From Sphingomonas sp. OV641 (GTDB taxonomy: Bacteria > Pseudomonadota > Alphaproteobacteria > Sphingomonadales > Sphingomonadaceae): DNA of 64,000 nt. Every line of letters begins with the position of its first letter. Position 1 is the first letter of the stretch. The notes under the pieces are model-generated. The model saw only the letters and a list, made by a program, of their open reading frames with translations. It searched no databases and was not told the origin of the DNA. A program made the position numbers and the translations under genes. The stretch lies in the NCBI RefSeq assembly GCF_900109205.1, contig NZ_FNZB01000001.1:744001-808000 (forward strand), written 5' to 3'. Shown here piece after piece: positions 29,716 through 37,630 of this stretch.

Positions 29716-29775
29716 TGCATGCAACCGAAGCACGGGTTCATTGCTTCTCTTTTCCGTCTTCCGCGGGGATGAGCC

Positions 29776-31164
29776 ATGAACAACCGGACTGAAACCGACT
29801 CGATCGGCGCCATCGCGGTGCCGGCCGATGCGTATTGGGGCGCACAGACCCAGCGCTCGATCGAGAACTTCCCCTTTCCGCCATCCGAGCGAATGCCGAT
29901 GGCAATCGTTCACGCGCTCGCGCTGGTAAAGCAGGCGGCATCTCGCGTGAACCGCCAGCACGGGCTGGAGGCGGAGAAGGCCGACGCCATCGAGGCCGCG
30001 GCCGCCGAGGTGGCGTCAGGCAGTCTGGACGATCATTTTCCGCTCGTGATCTGGCAAACCGGCAGCGGCACCCAGAGCAATATGAACGTCAATGAGGTGA
30101 TTGCCGGACGCGCCAACGAGATGCTGACGGGCGAGCGCGGAGGTAAAACGCCCGTTCACCCGAACGATGACGTCAATCGTGGCCAGTCCTCCAACGACTC
30201 CTTTCCGACTGCGCTTCATGTCGCGGCCGCACTCGCCGCCAGCCGCAGGCTGATGCCGGCGCTGGAGCATCTTCAGCGCGCATTGGCTGAAAAGGCGGAC
30301 AAGTGGCAAGGGATCGTGAAGATCGGTCGCACCCACATGCAAGACGCGACACCGCTGACGCTGGGCGACGAGTTCTCCGGTTATGCGACTCAGCTCGAAC
30401 TCGCGCGGGGGCGACTGCAGCCGCTGATCGAAGAAGGGCTTTCGCGCCTTGCGCAGGGGGGAACGGCCGTCGGAACGGGCCTCAACGCGCCGCCCGGCTT
30501 TGCGGAGGATGTTGCGGCTGAGCTGGCGGATCTGACCGGCTTTCCGTTTAAGACGGCGCTCAACAAGTTCGAGGCGCTGGCCAGCAATGACACGCTGGTT
30601 GATCTTTCCGGGCGGTTGAACACCCTTGCCGTGGCGCTGACGAAGATCGCGAACGACATCCGGCTGCTCGGTTCGGGGCCGCGCTGCGGCATTGGCGAAC
30701 TTGTCCTTCCTGCAAACGAGCCGGGCAGCTCGATCATGCCGGGCAAGGTCAATCCGACCCAGGTCGAGATGCTGACGATGGTCGCTGCACAAGTGATCGG
30801 GAACCATGCGGCGATCACGGTCGGTGGCATGCAGGGCCACTTGGAACTGAATGTTTTCAAGCCCTTGATTGGCGCAGCTGTGTTGCGCTCGATGGACTTG
30901 CTGGCGATTGGCATGGAGAGTTTTGCCGAGCGATGCGTGGAGGGCCTGGAGGCGGACGAGGGGCGGATCGCCGATCTGCTCGACCGTTCGCTGATGCTGG
31001 TGACGGCGCTCGCGCCCGAGATCGGCTACGACAATGCAGCCAAGATCGCCAAGCACGCCCATGCCGAGGGGCTCACGTTGCGGGAGGCCGGGATGGCGCT
31101 GGGCCTGGTCGATGAAGCCACGTTCGACCGGGTTGTCAGACCCAAGGCGATGCTGGGAACCTGA
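29776..31164 (+). CDS. fumC: Class II fumarate hydratase FumC
   Basis: FumC interconverts fumarate and malate in the TCA cycle and needs no iron-sulphur cluster. The 462-aa protein shows the superfamily signature [13 protein letters not shown], the substrate-binding [14 protein letters not shown], the [14 protein letters not shown] motif and [14 protein letters not shown]. The length and N-terminal [15 protein letters not shown] are typical. It stands alone between sspB and a small membrane protein gene. Confidence 0.95.
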   Translation: MNNRTETDSIGAIAVPADAYWGAQTQRSIENFPFPPSERMPMAIVHALALVKQAASRVNRQHGLEAEKADAIEAAAAEVASGSLDDHFPLVIWQTGSGTQSNMNVNEVIAGRANEMLTGERGGKTPVHPNDDVNRGQSSNDSFPTALHVAAALAASRRLMPALEHLQRALAEKADKWQGIVKIGRTHMQDATPLTLGDEFSGYATQLELARGRLQPLIEEGLSRLAQGGTAVGTGLNAPPGFAEDVAAELADLTGFPFKTALNKFEALASNDTLVDLSGRLNTLAVALTKIANDIRLLGSGPRCGIGELVLPANEPGSSIMPGKVNPTQVEMLTMVAAQVIGNHAAITVGGMQGHLELNVFKPLIGAAVLRSMDLLAIGMESFAERCVEGLEADEGRIADLLDRSLMLVTALAPEIGYDNAAKIAKHAHAEGLTLREAGMALGLVDEATFDRVVRPKAMLGT

Positions 31165-31210
31165 GTGGCATGCCCCGGGTTGATCACGGTAAGTATCGGA
31201 AAGGACGAAT

Positions 31211-31426
31211 ATGCTTCGCACCATCATCGGCGCGCTTGTTGGCAAGGAGATTGACCAGCGGGATGGGCGCGGCGGCCTGAAGGGCGCGGCGATCGGCATG
31301 CTTGCGGCGCGCGCCGTGACGCGAACCGGTCCGCTGGGACTGCTGCTTGGTGGCGGTTACGTGGCGAAGAAAATGTATGATCGCCGGCGCGCGAGCAAGG
31401 GCATGGGGGCGCGCACTAGCCGATAA
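31211..31426 (+). CDS. Small hypothetical Gly/Ala-rich membrane protein
   Basis: This 71-aa protein has a hydrophobic centre (GAAIGMLAARAVTRTGPLGLLLGGGYVA) and basic ends (KKMYDRRRASK), so it is probably a small membrane-associated protein. An AAAGGACG ribosome site precedes the ATG. It lies 46 bp after fumC on the same strand. No family is recognised. Confidence 0.6.
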   Translation: MLRTIIGALVGKEIDQRDGRGGLKGAAIGMLAARAVTRTGPLGLLLGGGYVAKKMYDRRRASKGMGARTSR

Positions 31427-31568
31427 GCGAGGTATGTCGTAGCGATGGCACGGCCGATCCCGGTGTACGACCAGAGCGGATCGGCCTGGATCTGGCACAG
31501 ATTGGAGTATTTCGGCCACACGCGGGCTTGCCCTTGACGCTTCCGCCCGTGCCGCGGCAGTAGCGCGC

Positions 31569-32243
31569 ATGGCCGCTTCCTCTCCAACCGACCCGCACGG
31601 CATGCGCCGTCGCGGCGTGCTGTTCGTTTTGTCTTCGCCGTCGGGTGCCGGCAAATCCACCATCGCTCGGAAGTTGCTGGCCGCAGAGCCCGAGCTGACC
31701 ATGTCGGTATCCTATACGACGCGGCCGATCCGGCCGGGGGAAGTGGACGGCAAGGATTATAACTTCGTCTCGCTCGAGAAATTCCGCGCGATGGTGTCGA
31801 ACCACGAGTTCCTGGAATGGGCGCACGTGTTCGACAACCGATACGGGACCCCCAAGGCCGATGTGTTCCATACCCTGAGCGAGGGCCACGACATCCTGTT
31901 CGACATCGACTGGCAAGGCGCGCAGCAATTGCACCAGCTGGCCGGGGGCGACGTGGTTCGGGTGTTCATCCTGCCGCCGTCCATGGCAACCTTGCGCGAT
32001 CGGTTGCAGAAGCGCGCGACGGACAGCCAGAACGTGATCGACGCGCGCATGGCGCGGGCCGCCAATGAGGTGAGCCACTGGGACGGCTATGACTATGTCC
32101 TGGTCAACGATGACCTTGAACATTGTTTCGAGTGCGTCCGCATGATCCTGGCGGCGGAGCGGCTGAAGCGATCGCGGCAGACAGGCATTATCGGCTTCAT
32201 CCGCAGCCTTCTGAAGAACGATCCGGCGACTGATCCGGCCTGA
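31569..32243 (+). CDS. gmk: Guanylate kinase
   Basis: Gmk phosphorylates GMP to GDP using ATP. The P-loop is SSPSGAGKSTIARKLL, the GMP-binding segment is SVSYTTRPIRPGEVDGKDYNFV and the lid region contains RDRLQKRATDSQNVIDARM. The length (224 aa) is normal for the family. ATG 31569 gives a short N-terminal extension before the P-loop, as in other alphaproteobacteria. The gene ends 3 bp from the stop of the convergent ATP12 gene. Confidence 0.95.
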   Translation: MAASSPTDPHGMRRRGVLFVLSSPSGAGKSTIARKLLAAEPELTMSVSYTTRPIRPGEVDGKDYNFVSLEKFRAMVSNHEFLEWAHVFDNRYGTPKADVFHTLSEGHDILFDIDWQGAQQLHQLAGGDVVRVFILPPSMATLRDRLQKRATDSQNVIDARMARAANEVSHWDGYDYVLVNDDLEHCFECVRMILAAERLKRSRQTGIIGFIRSLLKNDPATDPA

Positions 32244-32246
32244 GCG

Positions 32247-32930
32247 TCAACCAAGAAGGCCGAGGAACCGCACCGCCGAGTCGAAATCTCGCCTGCGGAC
32301 CGCACGTGCCTTCTCGGCCTCGGGATCCTCGCCCCATAATTCGGCCTGCCATGCCTCGTCGACGATGGCGGCCGACCAAAGGTCATCCGCGCTTATGGCC
32401 CGTTCCGCCAGCGCGAGCGCGCCGACCAGCGTGCCTGCGATCGTAACCAGCGGCTGGAGCGCCACCAAGGCGAACGGCGGACGACTGGCGACCGCTTCGG
32501 CGAGACGCGCAACGGTGGCGGTCGGCTGCGGACGGTGCATCACACCGCTGATCGTTTCGAAGTGGACGTCGTATCGATCGCGCGCCCAGGCGAGCAGCGG
32601 ATCCCATGCCGCTTCCTCGCGCGCGACGAGTTCTGCCGGCGATTCGGCGCGGTAATAGAGAAGATCGCTTTCCGCATAGGCGGCCAGTCCCGCGGCGAAG
32701 GCTGCGGGGTCGGGCGCGACACGGTCGATCGCGGCATTGGCAAGCCCGGTGAGCGGCATAACGCGGGGATCGATCGTCTCCCCAACCGCGCGCCACTCCG
32801 CGGCGACGGCTGCTGCAAGGGCAGGGGTGGGCAGCGCGAGGGCGGCGCGGCCGGGCGTTCGCACGGGTCGGCCATCGAGCCGGATACCGCCATCTTCATC
32901 GACGGCAACCTCGGTCCAGAAACGCTTCAC
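32247..32930 (-). CDS. ATP12-family F1-ATPase assembly chaperone
   Basis: ATP12 proteins bind the F1 alpha subunit during ATP synthase assembly. This 227-aa protein matches the family: KRFWTEVAVDEDGGIRLDGR at the N-terminus, VMPLTGLANAAIDRV, ESDLLYYRAE and AWQAELWGEDPEAEKARA near the C-terminus. GTG 32930 is chosen because it overlaps the stop of the small membrane gene upstream (GTGA) and family homology begins with KRFW. No atp genes are adjacent. Confidence 0.85.
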   Translation of the reverse strand: MKRFWTEVAVDEDGGIRLDGRPVRTPGRAALALPTPALAAAVAAEWRAVGETIDPRVMPLTGLANAAIDRVAPDPAAFAAGLAAYAESDLLYYRAESPAELVAREEAAWDPLLAWARDRYDVHFETISGVMHRPQPTATVARLAEAVASRPPFALVALQPLVTIAGTLVGALALAERAISADDLWSAAIVDEAWQAELWGEDPEAEKARAVRRRDFDSAVRFLGLLG

Positions 32931-33139
32931 GGTTGTGGGCTCCGCCAGCGGCGCGCGAGCGATCGAGGAAGGACGGCCATGCTCCACAAGGCGACCAGGA
33001 CGATCGCCCCGCCGAGTATCTTCGTTGGAGTATCTACCGCCCGCGCGAGCAGGACGATGCCGAGGATCGCGGCGGCAGCGGTGGCCAGGCGAACGAGCAC
33101 CAGCACAAGCCAGCGCGATCGGGCGGGGTCAGTTGCCAT
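32927..33139 (-). CDS. Small membrane protein coupled to ATP12 gene
   Basis: This 70-aa protein has two hydrophobic stretches (WLVLVLVRLATAAAAILGIVL and ILGGAIVLVALWSMAVLP), a short polar loop between them and a basic C-terminus (RSLARRWRSPQP). Its stop overlaps the ATP12 GTG start, so the two are translationally coupled. A link with ATP synthase assembly is suggested only by this coupling. ATG 33139 is chosen; a longer frame upstream lacks support. Confidence 0.65.
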   Translation of the reverse strand: MATDPARSRWLVLVLVRLATAAAAILGIVLLARAVDTPTKILGGAIVLVALWSMAVLPRSLARRWRSPQP

Positions 33140-33317
33140 GCTTCGCCTATGACGCAAGCGAATGACGCGCGCCAGCCACGACCAGATGACAGCGGCGCGA
33201 GCCCAGCCGGCCGTCAACCTCTTGGTTACAGATGCACTTTATGGTTTATTGCCGATAATAGCGAGAGCGGGCCCGGGGGGGCGAGCCTCACATGTCACTA
33301 TCAGGAATGGTACGGCG

Positions 33318-33530
33318 ATGGTCGGCGCGGCAGTGTTTGTTTATGGTTTGCTGGTAAGCTTCATCTTCTCGGGTGCGTCGCGCAACGCCAAGTTGCAGCG
33401 GCCTAACCCGCCGATCGTGACCTATGTCGGCTATGTACTGGTGGGTGTGACCACGGGCGCTTCGTTGCTGCTCTTCGCCCATGCCCTTGGGCTGTCGGCC
33501 GGCTTTCCCCTGATTGCACTCGCGATCTGA
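33318..33530 (+). CDS. Small hypothetical two-helix membrane protein
   Basis: This 70-aa frame shows two strongly hydrophobic segments (MVGAAVFVYGLLVSFIFSG and TYVGYVLVGVTTGASLLLF), separated by a basic NAKLQRPNPP loop. ATG 33318 is chosen because AGGA lies about 11 nt upstream and the protein then begins directly with a helix; a longer in-frame start at 33162 would add a non-hydrophobic lead. No family is recognised. Confidence 0.45.
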   Translation: MVGAAVFVYGLLVSFIFSGASRNAKLQRPNPPIVTYVGYVLVGVTTGASLLLFAHALGLSAGFPLIALAI

Positions 33531-33811
33531 TACGCAGGGCGCGCCTTTTCTGAAGGTGCGCGGATCGCCGCGATAACGCTGCGCGCGGCGGTGGGTCTTT
33601 GATCCCCCACGCCACGCGATCGTCACGTGGCCCGGTAGATCGCGGTTTGCGGCCGGGTGGATGCCGGGACGGGCCCGGCACGATGAGCTCGTTCCTGAGC
33701 AGGCTGCGGCCGCTCAACGGCAGCCGATTCGCATCTTAGTCAGCTGCTGACCTGCGGCGGCAGGCCCGCCATTCGAGCATCAGCCAGGGTCTTTGATCGG
33801 GGTGTCGCGGG
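33531..33811. other. Hairpin-dense intergenic region, possible structured RNA
   Basis: No coding frame is convincing in this 281-bp spacer. It holds a run of short perfect hairpins: GTGGG/CCCAC (33591-33610), GCCGGG/CCCGGC (33663-33679), GGCTGC/GCAGCC (33702-33725), GTCAG/CTGAC (33739-33751) and GGCGG/CCGCC (33756-33770). The 12-mer GGGTCTTTGATC occurs twice, at 33593 and 33787. I do not recognise 4.5S, 6S, RNase P or tmRNA signatures. It may be an uncharacterised ncRNA or simply GC-rich spacer. Confidence 0.35.
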
Positions 33812-34900
33812 TCACTGCGCGGACCCGCGGCCGCGCCGTTCGCCGCGCCGTGCCTTGCGGACCTGCTTGGCATGGGCGCGCGCCCTGGCCTTGCGATCCT
33901 CTCGGGTCGGCTCTGGCCTTGTGTCCATCGGCATCATTTCACCTGCCATTTCCTCGAACCCGAGCCCCTTGAGGCTTTCGGCGAAGTGCGTTGGCAGCGG
34001 AGCGGTGACGTCGATGGCACCGCCATCGGGATGATCCACCCGGATCCGCCTCGCGTGGAGGTGCATCTTGCGACTGATCCCGCCGGTCAGGAACGCGGCC
34101 GGTCCGCCATATTTGCCATCGCCGACGATCGGATGGCCGATCGCCGCCATGTGGACGCGCAACTGGTGGGTTCGACCGGTGAACGGCTGGAGTTCGACCC
34201 AGCAGGCGCGATTGCCGGCGCGCTCGATCACGCGGTAGCGGCTGCGCGAGGGCTGACCGTTTTCCTCATCGACATGCATTTTCTCGCCGCCGGTGCCCGG
34301 CTGCTTGGCGATCGGAAGATCGACGGTGCCATCATCGATCGACGGAACGCCGACGACGAGTGCCCAATAGACCTTCTTCGCCGAGCGGCTGGAAAACGCC
34401 TTGGAGAAGAACGCCGCCGCGCGAGCGGAACGGGCAACCAGCAGCGCGCCAGACGTGTCCTTGTCCAGACGATGCACCAGCTTCGGGCGCCCCTCTGCCT
34501 CGAACTGCAGAGCGTCCAGCAAGCCGTCGACATGCGCCGTGGTCTTCGTGCCGCCCTGCGTGGCAAGACCTGGCGGCTTGTTCAGGACAAGCGCAGCCTG
34601 GTCCTTGTGGATCACCATTTCACGCGCGAACGCCGCCTCGTCCTCACTGAGCGGCGGACGCTCCCGCTTTGGCTTGGGATCGACACGAACCGGTTCGGGT
34701 GGGGGCAGGCGGAGCACCTGACCGGCAGCGACCCGGTCGCCCGGGCCGACGCGTGCACCGTCCAGCCGCAGCTGACCCGTGCGGGCCCATTTCGCAACGG
34801 TGGTGAAGCTGGTGTCCGGCAGGTGCCGCTTGCACCAACGGTCAACGCGGATGCCATCGTCGTCCGAGCCAACGGTGAACTGGCGAACCGATTCGCTCAT
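33812..34900 (-). CDS. RluA-family pseudouridine synthase (RluC/D-like)
   Basis: This enzyme isomerises uridine in rRNA to pseudouridine. An N-terminal S4 RNA-binding domain (IRVDRWCKRHLPDTSFTTVAKW) precedes the catalytic domain with HRLDKDTSGALLVARS, which contains the catalytic Asp, and PFTGRTHQLRVHMAAIGHPIVGD. The protein is 362 aa with an extra basic C-terminal tail (residues about 325-362, rich in Arg, Lys and Ala), probably an RNA contact. The start overlaps the crcB stop (ATGA). RluC is the closest guess, but the rRNA target is not certain. Confidence 0.88.
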   Translation of the reverse strand: MSESVRQFTVGSDDDGIRVDRWCKRHLPDTSFTTVAKWARTGQLRLDGARVGPGDRVAAGQVLRLPPPEPVRVDPKPKRERPPLSEDEAAFAREMVIHKDQAALVLNKPPGLATQGGTKTTAHVDGLLDALQFEAEGRPKLVHRLDKDTSGALLVARSARAAAFFSKAFSSRSAKKVYWALVVGVPSIDDGTVDLPIAKQPGTGGEKMHVDEENGQPSRSRYRVIERAGNRACWVELQPFTGRTHQLRVHMAAIGHPIVGDGKYGGPAAFLTGGISRKMHLHARRIRVDHPDGGAIDVTAPLPTHFAESLKGLGFEEMAGEMMPMDTRPEPTREDRKARARAHAKQVRKARRGERRGRGSAQ

Positions 34901-35271
34901 GCTGCCGACCTCGCCAGACCAAAACCAAGCGCCAGTGCGGCAATCGAACCGAGCACCGATGCGGCGACATAAGCCAGCATCTGCGCCCAGGCGCCGCGCT
35001 CCATCATCATCACGGCATCAAGCGAGAAAGCCGAAAATGTGGTGAAGCCGCCAAGCACGCCGACACCCAGGAACAGCCGCCACGGCTCCCCGCTCACCAT
35101 CCGCGATAGGGTAGCGGCGAGGAGCCCCATGGCCAATCCGCCGCTGACGTTGACGAAAAGCGTACCCCAGGGCCAAGCGGCCCCCAGCGCGGACAATGCC
35201 GCGCGACCAACGAGATGGCGCAGGCCAGCGCCAAGCGCGCCGCCAGCCATCACCAGAACCAATGCATTCAT
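34897..35271 (-). CDS. crcB: Fluoride efflux channel CrcB (Fluc)
   Basis: CrcB forms a dual-topology dimeric fluoride channel in the inner membrane. The 124-aa protein has four helices with the family motifs GGALGAGLRHLV, GTLFVNVSGG and GFTTFSAFSLD, which includes the Phe-box region lining the pore. It overlaps the pseudouridine synthase start by 4 bp. I see no fluoride riboswitch in the short leader upstream. Confidence 0.9.
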   Translation of the reverse strand: MNALVLVMAGGALGAGLRHLVGRAALSALGAAWPWGTLFVNVSGGLAMGLLAATLSRMVSGEPWRLFLGVGVLGGFTTFSAFSLDAVMMMERGAWAQMLAYVAASVLGSIAALALGFGLARSAA

Positions 35272-35313
35272 CCCACCGCCCCTAGACCCATGAAGGTCAG
35301 GGCGGAAGGGCAG

Positions 35314-36078
35314 TCAGCGCGGCGCGTCCACCATCAGATCGACATTCGTGCCGCCATCGGCGCGCGGGCGCAGCCGCACCATGAAGGCGGCGGCCTCACG
35401 CGTACCGGCAAGAACATGCTCGCCAGCGTCCTGGCCGTGACCTCCGCGATAGCCCGCATCGGTCGTCCGCGTGTAATACCAGTCGAGCAGGCGCTGCATG
35501 GGGGCGGCGCTGGCGAAGCTGACCACGCGCAGCGCGCAGCCGTTCCCGTCGGCACCCGCCGCTTCGATCACGCGCGCGTCGGGATAGAGCGGCACGGCAT
35601 CGGGCAGGCGGTTCGCCCAGCTGGTGGAATAGCGCACATTGCGGACGCAGTCGGCCGACCCGCCCTGACTGGCGGCGAGCGCGCCCAGGGTGAGCGCACG
35701 CCGGGCGGAGGCACATTGCGGACAATTGGCGGATGGTGCCGGTGCGGTGCGAAGCGCGCCTGCGACCGGCTTGTGCGCAGCGTCCGCGATGGTCTCGGGC
35801 GGCAGTGCCAAAGACTCGGGCTGGGCGGGCGGGCGGAGCGCGTCGGCATTCGCCTGCTGCACCAGCTTCGGATCAACCATGATCTGATCGCGCAGGGCGG
35901 ACTCGAGCACCGGATCCGAGGCATCGTTGACGTCCTGCTTAGTTCGAGCAGCGTCAGCCCCGTTCAACGGCGCGTCCGATTGTTGACCACAGGCGCCGAC
36001 GACGAGTGCCATGGCGGCGACCACGGCCAAGGAGTGAAAGCGCCCGTCGGGGACGGATTTGAAGCTCTTCAGGGTCAT
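35314..36078 (-). CDS. Hypothetical lipoprotein
   Basis: The N-terminus has a lipoprotein signal: basic MTLKSFKSVPDGR, a hydrophobic stretch SLAVVAAMALVV and a lipobox VGAC, so the mature protein should start at that Cys and be membrane-anchored. The middle has a CPQC pair and a further Cys (ADCVRNVRYSTSWANRLP). The C-terminal half (VPLYPDARVIEAAG, QRLLDWYYTRTT) looks like a folded domain that I cannot name. ATG 36078 is chosen because it gives the signal; an upstream start at 36132 does not. It is divergent from the small gene at 36159. Confidence 0.65.
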   Translation of the reverse strand: MTLKSFKSVPDGRFHSLAVVAAMALVVGACGQQSDAPLNGADAARTKQDVNDASDPVLESALRDQIMVDPKLVQQANADALRPPAQPESLALPPETIADAAHKPVAGALRTAPAPSANCPQCASARRALTLGALAASQGGSADCVRNVRYSTSWANRLPDAVPLYPDARVIEAAGADGNGCALRVVSFASAAPMQRLLDWYYTRTTDAGYRGGHGQDAGEHVLAGTREAAAFMVRLRPRADGGTNVDLMVDAPR

Positions 36079-36158
36079 TCGCTTACTGCCGAACCATGGG
36101 AAGCGCTGGACTGTGTCTCGCTCTTGTAACACACCCGTTTGCTCTCCATGTTGAAACC

Positions 36159-36380
36159 ATGCTCAACATCGTTTCGGTCCTGATCGGCCTCGTCACCCTC
36201 GTCCTCGGTCTTGTGGCGTTCATGCCGCTGCTTGGCTGGATGAACTGGCTAGTGATCCCGATCGGCATCGTCGGAGCGGCGGTTGGTGCGCTTTCCAGCA
36301 GCAATGGCGGGCGTAACCTCAACATCGTGCTGATCATCATCTTTGCGCTTCGGCTGATGCTGGGTGGCGGGATCATCTGA
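36159..36380 (+). CDS. Small hypothetical membrane protein
   Basis: This 73-aa protein is almost entirely hydrophobic with two or three helices (LNIVSVLIGLVTLVLGLVA, WLVIPIGIVGAAVGALSS, LNIVLIIIFALRLMLGG), separated by a small polar SSSNGGRN loop. No clear ribosome site precedes ATG 36159; an upstream in-frame ATG at 36096 would add a non-hydrophobic lead. It converges on the Sel1/SPOR gene with a 14-bp gap. No family is recognised. Confidence 0.5.
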   Translation: MLNIVSVLIGLVTLVLGLVAFMPLLGWMNWLVIPIGIVGAAVGALSSSNGGRNLNIVLIIIFALRLMLGGGII

Positions 36381-36394
36381 GCCGGGCAGGGCCG

Positions 36395-37402
36395 TCAGGG
36401 CGCAACCACGACGCAGCTGACGCCGGATTTCGCGCACGCGGCCTGTGCCGCGGCCTTTGATGCAAAGCCCGTCGCCTGCAGCCGGGTGACCCCGCCGCCT
36501 TTGACGTAGCTGGCGCCGCCGCCGGTACGGCTGCCGACCTTCGCCCACAAGCTGTGCGCATTGCCTTCATCGCGGAAGGCGCCAAGCTGGATCCGCCATC
36601 TCCCGCCGGCGCTGACGGAGGAGGATGCGGGCGCCGATGCGGCGGGGCGCGCGGGCGCATAGGCCGCCAAAGTCGCCGGCGGCGGTGCGGCACGGACGGC
36701 GGTTGCCTGTGCCGGGCGCGGCGGAGTCGTGACGGTCGCGGTAGCCGTCGGGATCGGCGATGTGGCGGCGACCCGCGGCAACGGCGCGCTGGAGACGGTG
36801 CCGCCGGGCGTGGATGGTGGCAAGCGCGTGGCGAGGGCGCGCGCTTCAGCCTCATATTTGCGGGCGAGCGTCAGCCCCTGCTGCCGCTGCGCTTCCGGGA
36901 TATATTGATCCATCTGCGCCAGGGTTTGCGATGCTTGTGGCAGGCCCTGCTGCGACGAGCGCGTGACCAGCGCATAAGCGCGCACCCAATCGCGCGGAAC
37001 GGCATCGGCGTTGAACAACATGGTGCCGAGCACGAGCTGCGTACGCCGCTCCCCGCGCGCGACCGACTTCTCCAGCCACGGCAGCGCCTCGGCCTTCTTG
37101 CCTTCCTGGAAAAGGGCAAGGCCGTAATTGTCGATCGCCTGGCTGTGGCCTTGTGCGGCGGCCTTGCGGAACCATTCAATCGCGTTGGGCAGATTTGCCG
37201 GGATGCCGCGACCAAGCTTGTACGCCTGACCAAGGTTGAATTGAGCATCCGCGTCACCACTGGCAGCGAGCGGGCGCCAGATCTCGACCGCCGCCTTATA
37301 GTCGCCGCGGCTCCAGGCATCCACACCCTGCTTCACATCAGCGCCGGCAGATCCAGCGACCAAGGCCGCCGCGATCATTCCAGCAAAATACGCACTCTTC
37401 AT
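36395..37402 (-). CDS. Sel1-repeat/TPR protein with C-terminal SPOR domain
   Basis: This 335-aa exported protein starts with a signal peptide (MKSAYFAGMIAAALVAGSAG). Sel1/TPR-like helical repeats follow (for example DADAQFNLGQAYKLGRGIP and NAIEWFRKAAAQGHSQAIDN), then a Pro/Ala/Thr-rich linker (about residues 205-260), and a C-terminal SPOR-like domain (WRIQLGAFRDEGNAHSLWAK, ATGFASKAAAQAACAKSGV). SPOR domains bind denuded peptidoglycan at division sites, so a cell-wall role is likely. It is divergent from a TPR/SPOR lipoprotein gene at 37631, with a 228-bp shared spacer. Confidence 0.78.
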   Translation of the reverse strand: MKSAYFAGMIAAALVAGSAGADVKQGVDAWSRGDYKAAVEIWRPLAASGDADAQFNLGQAYKLGRGIPANLPNAIEWFRKAAAQGHSQAIDNYGLALFQEGKKAEALPWLEKSVARGERRTQLVLGTMLFNADAVPRDWVRAYALVTRSSQQGLPQASQTLAQMDQYIPEAQRQQGLTLARKYEAEARALATRLPPSTPGGTVSSAPLPRVAATSPIPTATATVTTPPRPAQATAVRAAPPPATLAAYAPARPAASAPASSSVSAGGRWRIQLGAFRDEGNAHSLWAKVGSRTGGGASYVKGGGVTRLQATGFASKAAAQAACAKSGVSCVVVAP

Positions 37403-37630
37403 TCGTCTTCCCCGAATTGATCGCGACCCTTCTGCCGATGGAGCGTGATGTGAACGCCCGAGGTTACTCCATCGCTAACCCGGCCAAGCTGCGGGACGGG
37501 AGGGGTGTTTACCATTCCTTATCATCGGATTGGCATCAAACGCAGGAGATGGGGAAGCCCATGTCGCCGGCGGGTTCCCGCAACGGGACGCGGCACGGCT
37601 TCGACCAAGACGATGGCCCGGGGATCGACG

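Noticed and set aside
30016..31299. A 427-codon minus-strand frame opposite fumC
   Set aside because: FumC on the plus strand has complete signature motifs; the opposite frame is compositional.
35272..35313. Possible fluoride riboswitch before crcB
   Set aside because: The leader is only about 40 bp and lacks the conserved GGGAUGG/CCGCUGAUG-type elements.
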